DNA of 64,000 bases from Pseudolysinimonas_A sp039912695 (GCF_039912695.1 NZ_JBDSPJ010000012.1:42801-106800); one strand, 5' to 3'; shown: positions 24,111 through 32,483, counted from the first letter of the stretch. Notes: generated by a model not told the origin, from the sequence alone. Made by a program: numbers and translations.

Positions 24111-24956
24111 ATGGCATTCGACATCGACCGCTACACCGCTAACTCCGAGCCGGTGACCTGGACCGACCTGGATATGGACGAGTTCGACCGCAACCCGCTG
24201 CCGCCGGAGACGCTCCGCGTGCTGCGGTACATGTGCGACGTCGAGTACCACACGGTCTGCTACCTCCGCGATCTGCTCACCACGCCATCCCACAAGGAGC
24301 CCGAAGTCGGCTCGTTCATGACGATGTGGAACCGCGAAGAGTTCTGGCACGGCGAGGCTCTCGCCGCCGTGCTCGGCAAGCACGGCATCACCGTCGACTT
24401 CGACGAGCTCAAGGCGAGCCGCCTCAAGCTCGGCTGGAAAGACCGCCTCGACCCGATCAAGCAGTCCCTGATGGGCGGGCTCGTCGGCAACGACTTCGTC
24501 GCCGTGCACATGTCGTGGGGGGCCGCCAACGAGTGGTCAGCCAACGCCGCCTACCTGCGCATGGCTCGGCAAGAGAACCACCCTGTGCTCGCGGAGTTGC
24601 TCAAGCGCATCGCGGCCCAAGAGACCAAGCACGTCGCCTTCTACGCCTCTCAGGCCCGCGACCGCCTCGAGAAGAGCAAAAAGGCCCAGGTCATCGCCCG
24701 CTTCGCGCTGAAGAAGTTCTGGGCACCGGTCGGCACCAGCATCTCCACCGACGCCGAGGTCACCCACGTGATGGGCCACCTCTTCGCCGGATCCGAGGGT
24801 CGCAAGCTGATCCGCAGTATCGACTCGCACATCGCCAAGCTCCCCGGCATGGAAGGCCTCACCATCGTGGAGAACGCGCTCGACAAGCGCGGCATCTCGG
24901 GCGAAGGCGAAGGAACCCCGGATGCCGTGCTGCTCGAGGAGCTCGTCGAGGCGTAG
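24111..24956 (+). CDS. Ferritin-like diiron protein of unknown function
   Basis: 281 residues, ATG at 24111 with an AGGAGG ribosome-binding site overlapping the FAR stop. All-helical, and the textbook diiron ligand set can be read across four helices: Glu45 ('VEYH'), Glu77-x-x-His80 ('EEFWHGEA'), Glu141 ('NEWSAN') and Glu171-x-x-His174 ('QETKHVAF'). This resembles desaturases, aldehyde-deformylating oxygenases and related oxidases, but the family is not one I can name. Operon place after a fatty acyl-CoA reductase suggests action on a fatty chain, fatty aldehyde or an ether lipid. Paralogue at 20987-21772 has lost half of the ligands. Confidence 0.8.
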   Translation: MAFDIDRYTANSEPVTWTDLDMDEFDRNPLPPETLRVLRYMCDVEYHTVCYLRDLLTTPSHKEPEVGSFMTMWNREEFWHGEALAAVLGKHGITVDFDELKASRLKLGWKDRLDPIKQSLMGGLVGNDFVAVHMSWGAANEWSANAAYLRMARQENHPVLAELLKRIAAQETKHVAFYASQARDRLEKSKKAQVIARFALKKFWAPVGTSISTDAEVTHVMGHLFAGSEGRKLIRSIDSHIAKLPGMEGLTIVENALDKRGISGEGEGTPDAVLLEELVEA

Positions 24957-25005
24957 GTCTCATCCCGGTGACAGCATTCAGGCCGACCTTGTGCTCGCTC
25001 AGCGG

Positions 25006-25695
25006 ATGACGGGGGCGCCCGAGGTGCCGCGTCGCGTCGCGCGGTTTTGGCCGTTCATCTCCGCCGCCCTAGCCCTCGTCCTCACCGGTGCGCTCGCGGC
25101 GGTCATCTTCTATCGCGAGAACGACAAGCCGTTCGGCTTCGAGCTGGAGTGGATGGGCGAGATCGTCGAGCACCGCGCTCCGTTCTGGACGGTTCCAGCC
25201 CTCGTCTTCAACGCGATCGGCGGTGGCCTGATCGGAATCCTGGTGGTCCCGCTCGCGGTATTGGCGCTCCTCCTGCTCTGGCGGCGGCCGTGGTCGGCGT
25301 TGTTCTTCTTCCTCGCGGTCATACTCAGTGCCGCAGTCGTCCAAGGAGTCAAGGTTCTCGTCGGAAGACCGCGACCGCTCGACATCCTGGTCACCCCCGA
25401 CTTCGGTTCGTTTCCGTCAGGCCACAGTGCAAACGCGGCGGTGATCGCAACGGTGATCGGAATCATCCTGACGCGCCGATGGGTCTGGATCGTCGGCGCG
25501 ACGTACACCGCCGCGATGATGCTCAGCCGCACCTATCTGGGCGCCCACTGGATCTCAGACACGATCGGCGGGGTCCTGATCGGAGCCGGGGTCGCGATCA
25601 TCGTCTGGGCACCACTTGCCGCCCGCGTCGATGCGGAGCGCCGTAGGGCCGCCCTGCCTGTCTGGGTTCGCCGCCCACCCCCGGCCGCGACCTAG
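25006..25695 (+). CDS. PAP2-family lipid phosphatase
   Basis: 229 residues from ATG at 25006 (an in-frame GTG at 24991 is also possible). Six membrane segments and the three phosphatase motifs: 'KVLVGRPRP', 'FPSGHSAN' and 'SRTYLGAHWISDTIGG', with the catalytic His residues in the second and third. Such enzymes remove phosphate from phosphatidate, phosphatidylglycerol phosphate or undecaprenyl diphosphate on the outer face of the membrane. It follows the lipid cluster by 50 bases on the same strand, so it might work on its product, but a general role in carrier-lipid recycling is as likely. Confidence 0.9.
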   Translation: MTGAPEVPRRVARFWPFISAALALVLTGALAAVIFYRENDKPFGFELEWMGEIVEHRAPFWTVPALVFNAIGGGLIGILVVPLAVLALLLLWRRPWSALFFFLAVILSAAVVQGVKVLVGRPRPLDILVTPDFGSFPSGHSANAAVIATVIGIILTRRWVWIVGATYTAAMMLSRTYLGAHWISDTIGGVLIGAGVAIIVWAPLAARVDAERRRAALPVWVRRPPPAAT

Positions 25696-25705
25696 GGTCG
25701 AACCC

Positions 25706-26443
25706 GTGGAGGACTGGATCCCGACCGCGATCGCGCTGGTCGTGCTCGTGGCGATCGGGACAGCGGCGCTGACGCTCGGCCGCATCCGATCGCCGTGGAT
25801 GTTCGCGGCCGCAATGGCGCGTGCCGTTGTGCAGCTCGCGGCCCTGAGCCTCGTGCTGACCGGCATCATCCAGAGCCCGCTGTGGGTCGGCGTCGGGCTC
25901 GGCGTGATGTTCATCGCAGCGGTCGGCACGGCGGCGGGACGCAGCCGGGCGGGATGGCGAGGGTTGCCCCGCCTTGCCGCGGCGATGGTCGCTGGCCCGC
26001 TGCTGGTCGGGGTGATCGCTTTCGGATTCGGCGCGATCGAGTTCTCGCCGCGCTACGTGCTGGCGCTCGGCGGAATCGTGATCGGCAACACGATGACGAT
26101 CGCGGTGCTCAGCGGACGGGTCTTCCGCGGCACGGTTCTCGACCATTGGGACGAGGTGGAAGGCTGGCTCGCCCTTGGCGCGACCCCCCGAGTCTCGACC
26201 GCGCTCCTGGCTCGGCAGGCGATCGCGACGTCGCTATTGCCCTCCGTCGATCAGACCCGAACGACTGGAATCGTCGTGCTGCCCGGGGCGTTCATCGGCG
26301 CGGTGTTCGCGGGAGCCTCCCCGCTTGAGGCCGGCCGGTTTCAGCTGATCGTGCTCGCCGCCATCCTCGCCGCCGGAGCGATCACCGCAACACTTCTGGT
26401 GGCGGTGTTCACCACGGTGACGCAGCGACCGCGTGCGCTCTAG
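25706..26443 (+). CDS. UPF0014/FetB-like ABC transporter permease
   Basis: 245 residues, GTG at 25706, ten bases after the PAP2 stop. About six to seven membrane segments, with the conserved loop 'GRVFRGTVLDHWDEVEGWLALGATPR' and 'QTRTTGIVVLPGAFIGAVFAGASP' typical of the UPF0014 family, whose E. coli member FetB works with the ATPase FetA in iron export. No ATPase gene is next to it here, so a partner must be elsewhere. Its TAG overlaps the stop of the small convergent gene. Confidence 0.87.
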   Translation: MEDWIPTAIALVVLVAIGTAALTLGRIRSPWMFAAAMARAVVQLAALSLVLTGIIQSPLWVGVGLGVMFIAAVGTAAGRSRAGWRGLPRLAAAMVAGPLLVGVIAFGFGAIEFSPRYVLALGGIVIGNTMTIAVLSGRVFRGTVLDHWDEVEGWLALGATPRVSTALLARQAIATSLLPSVDQTRTTGIVVLPGAFIGAVFAGASPLEAGRFQLIVLAAILAAGAITATLLVAVFTTVTQRPRAL

Positions 26444-26598
26444 TCTTTCGGATCGGTCGACAGCGGCTTGACCGTCTCGCGGTCGGAGATCCCCTGCCCG
26501 GTGAGGCTGTTCTCGATGTCTTCACTCTGGCCAGAGTCGACGACGTCGTACGTCTGCGCCGAATCGCCCGACTGGCTACCACTCGCGTTGCTTCCCAT
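26440..26598 (-). CDS. Small acidic protein (52 residues)
   Basis: Begins with ATG at 26598 (M-G-S-N-A-S-G-S-Q-S-G-D-S-A) and ends with TAG overlapping the stop of the FetB-like gene. The product is hydrophilic, Ser/Gly/Asp-rich and probably unstructured, ending 'ETVKPLSTDPKD'. The frame fills the gap between two real genes exactly and has a coding-like third-base pattern, which is why I accept it. Function unknown. Confidence 0.6.
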   Translation of the reverse strand: MGSNASGSQSGDSAQTYDVVDSGQSEDIENSLTGQGISDRETVKPLSTDPKD

Positions 26599-26658
26599 GC
26601 CTCGACAGTACGCGCCCACCCTGAGTACCCGTGCGCCTGAGACGGCGATACTGAACGT

Positions 26659-27249
26659 GTGGGTCTCTTACGGTTGCCGCGACTTCGTCGTCGCGTCGAC
26701 GTCGGCACTTACGAGGCACCCGATCGGGTCGCGCCGCCTCCGCTGAACGAGATGATCGACGAAGGCGTGCTGATCGCCGGTGCCGCCATCCGGATGGCGG
26801 TCAAGAACAAGGGAATTCTGCGCACCCTGCGGGATCGCTCCGACTACGACGGCGCCTGGTACGACCAGCGGGTGCGCAAGGAACTGCGTCGCCTCGCCGA
26901 CGAGAAGGCTCAGGATGCCGAGCGCGTCACCCACGAAATCGGTAGCGCGCGCGGTCGGTCGGGCAAGGGTGAACACGCCTCGGACTTCCGCAGCATCGAC
27001 GTCTCGCGACTCGAACGCCGCCGCCTGTTGCTCACGGGGCTCGACGCCCGGTTCCGAGAACTCGCCGAGGATGCCGACTACGTTCACACCCTCGCGACCG
27101 CCAGCCGAGAGATGGCGTCGAGCGAGATCTCGGATTCGGTGAAGGCAGCCGCCTTGCGCGAGCGCGGACCTGTCGATCGACTCACCGACGACGAACGTGA
27201 GACACAACTGCGCCGACTGAAGGATGATCTCGCCAACCTGTTGCCGTAG
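26659..27249 (+). CDS. Hypothetical helical protein
   Basis: 196 residues from GTG at 26659 ('MGLLRLPRLRRRVDVGTYEAPDR'). Charged and helical with many Arg, Glu and Asp residues, no signal peptide and only one weakly hydrophobic stretch around 'EGVLIAGAAIRMAV'. Likely cytoplasmic. I recognise no domain. It stands alone between a divergent small gene and a convergent alcohol dehydrogenase. Confidence 0.7.
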   Translation: MGLLRLPRLRRRVDVGTYEAPDRVAPPPLNEMIDEGVLIAGAAIRMAVKNKGILRTLRDRSDYDGAWYDQRVRKELRRLADEKAQDAERVTHEIGSARGRSGKGEHASDFRSIDVSRLERRRLLLTGLDARFRELAEDADYVHTLATASREMASSEISDSVKAAALRERGPVDRLTDDERETQLRRLKDDLANLLP

Positions 27250-27271
27250 CGACGGTTTCGAGCAGCAGAGG

Positions 27272-28324
27272 TCAGTGGATGAGCACCTTCAGCGCGTCGT
27301 GTTCAGCCGCGTTCCCGAACACCTCATACGCCTCAACCACCTGGTCGAAGGTGAACTCGTGGGTCACAAACTTCTCGGCTGGCAACTTGTGCTCGGCGAC
27401 CAGCTTCAGCAGCATCCCGAGGGTGTTCGTGTTCACCAGCCCCGTGGAAATGTCGATGTTCTTGATCCACAGTTCGTTGAGGGCAAGTTCCACCGACTTG
27501 CCGTGCACGCCGACATTCGCCACGTGGCCACCGGGGCGCACGATCTGCGTCGCCATCGTGAAAGTCAACGGGATGCCGACCGCTTCGATCGCGACATCGA
27601 CGCCGAGACCGTCGGTGAGTGCGAGAACCTGCTCTTTCCAATCGGAGTCGCCTGAGTTGACCGTGTCGGTGGCGCCGAAGTCCTTTCCGCGGGCGAGGCG
27701 GGCGGCATCCAAATCGACAGCGATGACCTTCGACGGACCGTAGAGCCGCGCCGTCATGACGGCGGAGAGCCCAACCGGACCTGCCCCGATGACGGCAACG
27801 ACATCCCCGGGCTGAACGTGTCCGTACTGAACGCCGATCTCGAACCCGGTCGGCAGGATGTCGGAGAGCAGGATGCCTTCGGCATCAGTCAGCCCCGGCG
27901 GCACCTTGTAGACCGAGTTCTCGGCGAAAGGAACACGAACGTACTCAGCCTGCGTGCCGTCGATCATGTAGCCGAAGATCCAGCCGATGCCGGCAATCCC
28001 CTCGGGGTCGAGGCAGTGACTGTAGAGGCCCTTGCGGCAGTTCGAGCACTTTCCGCACGAGCTCACGCAGGCCAAAATGACGCGGTCGCCGACGGCCAAC
28101 TGGGTGACGCCCGAGCCGACCTCGGTGATGACTCCGATGCCCTCATGGCCGAGGATGCGTCCCACCGCGACCTCGGGCACGTCGCCCTTGAGGATGTGCA
28201 GGTCCGTACCGCAGATGGTCGTCGCGACCATCTTCACGATGACGTCGGTGGGCCGTTGGAGGACGGGGTCGGGAACGTCCTGCCAGCTCTTTTTTCCCGG
28301 ACCTTGGTAGACGAGCGCTTTCAT
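27272..28324 (-). CDS. Zinc-dependent alcohol dehydrogenase (MDR family)
   Basis: 350 residues from ATG at 28324, with GGAGAGG eight bases upstream; longer frames lack this site. Catalytic zinc ligands 'ICGTDLHILKGD' and 'GHEGIG', structural zinc Cys cluster 'CVSSCGKCSNCRKGLYSHC', and the Rossmann motif 'VIGAGPVGLSAV' are all present. The sequence is closest in feel to the group that uses short secondary alcohols or 2,3-butanediol-type substrates, but the substrate is not readable. Monocistronic, convergent with the preceding gene. Confidence 0.92.
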   Translation of the reverse strand: MKALVYQGPGKKSWQDVPDPVLQRPTDVIVKMVATTICGTDLHILKGDVPEVAVGRILGHEGIGVITEVGSGVTQLAVGDRVILACVSSCGKCSNCRKGLYSHCLDPEGIAGIGWIFGYMIDGTQAEYVRVPFAENSVYKVPPGLTDAEGILLSDILPTGFEIGVQYGHVQPGDVVAVIGAGPVGLSAVMTARLYGPSKVIAVDLDAARLARGKDFGATDTVNSGDSDWKEQVLALTDGLGVDVAIEAVGIPLTFTMATQIVRPGGHVANVGVHGKSVELALNELWIKNIDISTGLVNTNTLGMLLKLVAEHKLPAEKFVTHEFTFDQVVEAYEVFGNAAEHDALKVLIH

Positions 28325-28509
28325 GGGTTGACCTCTCCAGCGCCCCGGAAAGGCCGGTGGCGGCAGGGTCGACGTTAGGCCCGAGCAGAGGTTGCGCACG
28401 CCTGTCGGTGCGAACTGCCAGGAATGGGCTACGCGACGAGCGGCTGGCGAAGCCAGAAACGACCCAACAGGCGTGGCCACAATCAAGACTTGACCAGGGG
28501 TTTTCTTGG

Positions 28510-28582
28510 TGCGCCTGGAGGGATTCGAACCCCCAACCTTCTGATCCGTAGTCAGATGCTCTATCCGTTGAGCTACAGGCGC
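28510..28582 (-). tRNA. tRNA-Arg (anticodon ACG)
   Basis: Reads GCGCCTG-TA-GCTC...GAGC, anticodon arm TCTGA-CTACGGA-TCAGA, T arm GGGGG-TTCGAAT-CCCTC, acceptor CAGGCGC plus discriminator A. 73 bases, no encoded CCA. ACG (read as ICG after deamination) decodes CGU/CGC/CGA, the main Arg codons in this genome. Confidence 0.96.
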
Positions 28583-28856
28583 GTGGTCAGCGACGACAAC
28601 CTCACGAGTGTATCAGCGCAAAAAGCCCTCTGACGCGAGCCGAATCAGAAGTCGTCGGGGCCCAACTCGCGACGCTGCGGGTCACAGCCGGACCCGGCGC
28701 CCCCTGAACACCTCGTTGCCGTGGATGACATCGACGGCGATGCCCGAATGCGCTCGGCATCAGACACCGTCTGCACCGACGAGAGCTCACGCGAGGTACG
28801 AGGAAATCGCGGCCGATCAGGCCTTTTCGGAGCCGGCCGATCAGGCCTTTTGGAAG
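28583..28856. other. Intergenic stretch between two tRNA genes with a short direct repeat
   Basis: No convincing gene. Near the downstream end CGGCCGATCAGGCCTTTT occurs twice, 25 bases apart (starting at 28810 and 28835). Each copy can form a small GGCC/GGCC stem followed by T residues and could act as a weak terminator read on the plus strand. A minus-strand stretch around 28682-28750 reads 'GIAVDVIHGNEVFRGRRVRL' before a stop, which might be the end of a lost gene, but it has no start. Confidence 0.5.
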
Positions 28857-28945
28857 CGGAGACGAAGGGATTTGAACCCTTGGAACCCTTGCGGGTTCTC
28901 CACCTTAGCAGGGTGGTGCACTCGACCGGACTATGCGACGTCTCC
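28857..28945 (-). tRNA. tRNA-Ser (anticodon GCT)
   Basis: Acceptor GGAGACG/CGTCTCC, anticodon arm CCACC-CTGCTAA-GGTGG, a long class-II variable arm, and T arm AAGGG-TTCAAAT-CCCTT. 89 bases with discriminator G and no encoded CCA. Decodes AGC/AGU serine codons. Confidence 0.96.
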
Positions 28946-28995
28946 CGGAACTGCCCTCACGATCATAGCCGCGCGCGGTGCGCGACCCGACCGAT

Positions 28996-30237
28996 TCAGT
29001 TGTGAACGGAGCAGGTGTAGGTCGCCGCGTTCTGGCCTTTGAGGCCGGGGATGACAGTGGTCTCCGTCGCGGGCTCCGCGGATGCGGTCGGGTCGGGAGT
29101 CGGGCTGCCGGTTGGCGCCGGGGCATTGGGGTCGAGTGCCGACCCTCCGTGGGCCCCTTCGAGCGCGTTGGCGTCGAGGCCGATCGGCTGGTCGGCTTTG
29201 ATCGCTGCAAACAGCGCATTCGCCACCGACTTGACCGGCTCTACCTTGCCGGTGAAGATGCCGTCGCCCCCGGTCTTGCCCGGATACTGCACCATCACGA
29301 TGTTTTCGAGCGGGATGTTCTTCAGAACCAGGGCAATCGAGACGAGGGTGTCAGGGCGGGCGAAGTTCGCCGACAACTGGATGTTCTGCGTAGCCGCCAG
29401 AGCGATCGAATACAGCTTGCCGAGATCGGTCAGCGTTCCATCGCTCTTGAGCTTGCGCACCAACGATGACAAGAAGACCTGCTGCGATCCGATGCGTCCG
29501 AGGTCGCTTCCGTCGCCCACTCCGTGACGGCTCCGCAGGAATGCCAGCGCATCAAACCCCTGAAGCGTCCACGTTCCAGCGCTCGGGAGGTCGATCCCGC
29601 TGTACGGGTCGACCACCGGTCCGTCGATGCAGACGTCAACGCCGCCGATCGCGTCCGACATCGCGATCACGCCCTTAAAGGTGATCAGGCCAGCGAACTG
29701 GATGTCGAGACCGGTCAGGTTCTGAACTGTCAGCACCGCGCAGGGGAGTCCGCCGTAGTAGAGCGCCGTATTGATGGGCTCGCCGGTCGCCGGGCCGCCG
29801 TGCTCGCATCGCGGCAACGGCACCACCGTGTCGCGAGGGATGCTGACCAAGACTGCGCTCTTCTGGTCAGCCGCGACATGCAGAAGCATGTTGACGTCGT
29901 TCAGCACGGCTGTCTCTTTGCCTCCGATCCCGTCTTGACCGTCGCGGGTATCACTCCCGATCAGGAGGATGTTGAAGCCGCCCTCGTATTCCCCAATCGG
30001 CGGCGGCGGCCCATGCTGATCGGCATCAATCGCGACCACATCGATGTTGTTCTGCAGCTGCCAGACGGTGATTGCCGCCACAGAGCTGCCCGCGACAAGA
30101 ACCACAGCGAGCGCCCCGCCGACGAAGGCCAGCACGGCCTTCCAGGCTGCGGAGCGCTTCAGCCGACCGTGCCGGGCTACAGGAGCCGCGCCAGCAACCT
30201 GGATGTCGCCACCGCTGCGCTTGCTCAACTCGCTCAT
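28996..30237 (-). CDS. LytR-CpsA-Psr (LCP) family cell-wall ligase
   Basis: 413 residues, ATG at 30237 with AGGGGTG upstream. Cytoplasmic Lys/Arg-rich N-terminus, one membrane segment (about 34-55), then the extracellular LCP domain: 'NILLIGSDTRDG', 'NDVNMLLHVAADQKSAVLVSIPRDTVVPLP', and 'ALAFLRSRHGVGDGSDLGRIGSQQVFL' with the Arg/Asp residues that bind the pyrophosphate of the lipid-linked substrate. A Pro/Thr-rich tail ends in 'TYTCSVHN'. LCP enzymes attach polymers such as teichoic acids or arabinogalactan to peptidoglycan. Lies between two tRNA-Ser genes. Confidence 0.92.
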   Translation of the reverse strand: MSELSKRSGGDIQVAGAAPVARHGRLKRSAAWKAVLAFVGGALAVVLVAGSSVAAITVWQLQNNIDVVAIDADQHGPPPPIGEYEGGFNILLIGSDTRDGQDGIGGKETAVLNDVNMLLHVAADQKSAVLVSIPRDTVVPLPRCEHGGPATGEPINTALYYGGLPCAVLTVQNLTGLDIQFAGLITFKGVIAMSDAIGGVDVCIDGPVVDPYSGIDLPSAGTWTLQGFDALAFLRSRHGVGDGSDLGRIGSQQVFLSSLVRKLKSDGTLTDLGKLYSIALAATQNIQLSANFARPDTLVSIALVLKNIPLENIVMVQYPGKTGGDGIFTGKVEPVKSVANALFAAIKADQPIGLDANALEGAHGGSALDPNAPAPTGSPTPDPTASAEPATETTVIPGLKGQNAATYTCSVHN

Positions 30238-30277
30238 GGCAACACCCCTGTCTCGATACGTCGCACAACGCGAATGG

Positions 30278-30362
30278 CGGAGGGCGTGGGATTCGAACCC
30301 ACGAGACATTTCTGCCCACCAGTTTTCAAGACTGGCTCCATCGGCCGCTCGGACAGCCCTCC
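30278..30362 (-). tRNA. tRNA-Ser (anticodon TGA)
   Basis: Acceptor GGAGGGC/GCCCTCC, anticodon arm CCAGT-CTTGAAA-ACTGG, long variable arm, T arm CGTGGG-TTCGAAT-CCCACG. 85 bases, discriminator G, no encoded CCA. Decodes UCA and probably other UCN serine codons. Confidence 0.96.
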
Positions 30363-30402
30363 CTGACAGATCCGAATCCTGATCGTAACGGAAGGATCCG
30401 GT

Positions 30403-31227
30403 TCAACCCTGGAAGTGCCGTGAAAGAACGTCGGCGAGACCATCATCGACATCCGTGCCGGTGACCTCGGAAGCAACCGCGATGACTTCGGGCGGCGCCT
30501 GCCCCATCGCGACGGCTACCCCGCCGCCGGCGACCGTCCACTCGAGCATGTCGATGTCGTTGCGGCCGTCGCCCGCCGTGAACACTCGGGATGCCGGGAT
30601 GCCGAGTGCGGCACGAACGCGTTCGAGACCGGTGGCCTTGTTGACGCCATCCGGCGCGATGTCGAGCCACGCCGTCCATCCGACGTTGTAGGTGACTCGG
30701 TGGAGCCCCATCTGTTCGACGACCGCGAGGAAGTCGTCGATCGCGTGACCGGGCGAGATGACGACGACGCGAGTCGCCGCGACCCCGAGCAGTTCATCGA
30801 ACTCAACCTTGCGGCGCGCGACCGCGAGCGCGCCTTCCGGAAAGGAACCGGTGTAACGGAAGATGCCCTCGGCATCCTCGACGGCGAAGCTCGCCTGCTC
30901 GAGATGTCCGTGAATCGTCGTGAGCACCTCGCTCGGGTCGAAGGTCTCGACGTGCGCCCGCGTGTAGCCGAGGGGGGCGTCAGGGTCTCGCCGCACCACG
31001 ACGGCCCCGTTGGCGCAGACGAGGTATTCGGGAGTGATCTGCAGCTGGTCCACGACGGGCAGAGTCATTGACACCGAGCGACCTGTCGAAAGCATGACTT
31101 CGTGGCCGAGCTCCTGCACCCGCGCGATCTCGGAGCGCACGCGGTCGCTCAACGTGCCGTCTTCTAACAGCACGGTGCCGTCGATGTCGAGAGCTACGAG
31201 CCAACGTTCGCGCGAAGAGCCGGTCAT
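30403..31227 (-). CDS. HAD-superfamily (Cof-type) sugar phosphatase
   Basis: 274 residues, ATG at 31227 overlapping the serS stop (ATGA); longer frames intrude into serS and were rejected. HAD motifs: 'LVALDIDGTVL' (D-x-D nucleophile), 'MLSTGRS', a Lys in 'GVNKATGL', and 'FTAGDGRNDIDML'. The C2B cap places it with Cof/YidA-like phosphatases of sugar phosphates and nucleotides; substrate unknown. Co-transcribed with serS. Confidence 0.9.
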   Translation of the reverse strand: MTGSSRERWLVALDIDGTVLLEDGTLSDRVRSEIARVQELGHEVMLSTGRSVSMTLPVVDQLQITPEYLVCANGAVVVRRDPDAPLGYTRAHVETFDPSEVLTTIHGHLEQASFAVEDAEGIFRYTGSFPEGALAVARRKVEFDELLGVAATRVVVISPGHAIDDFLAVVEQMGLHRVTYNVGWTAWLDIAPDGVNKATGLERVRAALGIPASRVFTAGDGRNDIDMLEWTVAGGGVAVAMGQAPPEVIAVASEVTGTDVDDGLADVLSRHFQG

Positions 31228-32483
31228 ACCGGACGCAGCACGTCGAGCCCGAGGAACGGCCGCAGCGGCTCCGGCACGACGACCGAGCCGTCCTTCTGCT
31301 GGTGCGTCTCGAGCAGAGCAACGATCCACCGAGTGGTCGCGAGGGTGCCGTTGAGGGTCGCGACGGGAGCCGTTTTGCCTTCCGGGGTGCGGTAGCGGAT
31401 GTCGAGCCGACGCGCCTGGTAGGTCGTGCAATTGGATGTCGAGGTGAGTTCTCGGTATGCGCCCTGCGTCGGCACCCAGGCTTCGACGTCGAACTTGCGT
31501 GCGGCGCTCGAGCCGAGGTCGCCGGCGGCGATGTCGATCACGCGGTACGATAACCCGAGGGACTGCAACATCCCTTCCTGCAACTCAAGGAGACGCTCGT
31601 GTTCGGCTTCGGCATCCGCCGGGTCGATGTAGGTGAACATTTCGAGTTTCTGAAACTGGTGCACGCGGATGATGCCGCGAGTGTCTTTGCCACCCGAACC
31701 CGCCTCGCGGCGGTAGCAGGTCGAGATGCCGGCGTAGCGCAGCGGACCGTTGGAAACGTCGACGATTTCGTCTTTGTGGTACCCGGCGAGCGCGACCTCG
31801 CTCGTGCCGGTCAGGTACAGGTCGTCGCGTTCGAGGTAGTAGATCTCGTCGGAGTGTGCTCCGAGAAAGCCGGTACCCGCCATGATCTCGGGCCGCACCA
31901 GCGTCGGGGTGATGAGCGGAATGAAGCCGGCGTCGAGCGCTCGCTGCAGCCCCATCTGGATGAGCGCGAACTCCAGGCGCGCCCCGACGCCTTTGAGAAA
32001 GTAGAACCGCGACCCTGACACCTTCGCGCCACGTTCCATGTCGATCGCGTCGAGAAGTTCGCCGAGCTCGAGGTGGTCGCGCGGTTCGAAGTCGAAGGTC
32101 GCCTTCGCACCGACCTCACGGAGGGTGACGAAGTCGTCTTCCCCCCCGGCCGGGATGCCGTCGATGATGACGTTCTGGATGGCGCCGACGACCGTCGCGA
32201 ATTCGGCTTCGGCATCCGCTACCGCGCCTTGAGCTGACTTGACCTGTGCGGCGAGATCCTGCGCCTGCGCGACGAGAGCGGCCTTCTCATCCTTCGCGGC
32301 GGCGGCCACGGTCTTGCCGAACGCGTTCTGCTCGGCCCGGATGGTCTCGAAGGCGCCGATCGCCGCACGCCGTGTGAGATCCGCCGCAATCGCCTGGTCG
32401 ACGGTGGCCGGCGAGACACCCCGCGCCTCCTGCGAACGGCGGACGACGTCGGGATGGTCGCGCAGCAGGTGCGGATCGATCAC
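31224..32483 (-). CDS. serS: Seryl-tRNA synthetase
   Basis: 419 residues, GTG at 32483 ('VIDPHLLRDHPDVVRRSQ'), the usual SerS beginning. The N-terminal coiled-coil arm (about 30-105) that holds the tRNA-Ser variable arm is followed by the class II core: motif 2 'YAGISTCYRREAGSGGKDTRGIIRVHQFQKLEMF' and motif 3 'LNGTLATTRWIVALLE', plus the 'LTGTSEVALAGYH' motif. Length is normal. Two of its substrates, tRNA-Ser genes, lie just downstream. Confidence 0.97.
   Translation of the reverse strand: MIDPHLLRDHPDVVRRSQEARGVSPATVDQAIAADLTRRAAIGAFETIRAEQNAFGKTVAAAAKDEKAALVAQAQDLAAQVKSAQGAVADAEAEFATVVGAIQNVIIDGIPAGGEDDFVTLREVGAKATFDFEPRDHLELGELLDAIDMERGAKVSGSRFYFLKGVGARLEFALIQMGLQRALDAGFIPLITPTLVRPEIMAGTGFLGAHSDEIYYLERDDLYLTGTSEVALAGYHKDEIVDVSNGPLRYAGISTCYRREAGSGGKDTRGIIRVHQFQKLEMFTYIDPADAEAEHERLLELQEGMLQSLGLSYRVIDIAAGDLGSSAARKFDVEAWVPTQGAYRELTSTSNCTTYQARRLDIRYRTPEGKTAPVATLNGTLATTRWIVALLETHQQKDGSVVVPEPLRPFLGLDVLRPV

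Noticed and set aside
28602..28790. 62-residue minus-strand frame between tRNA genes
   Set aside because: No ribosome site, composition like random GC-rich sequence, and no domain.
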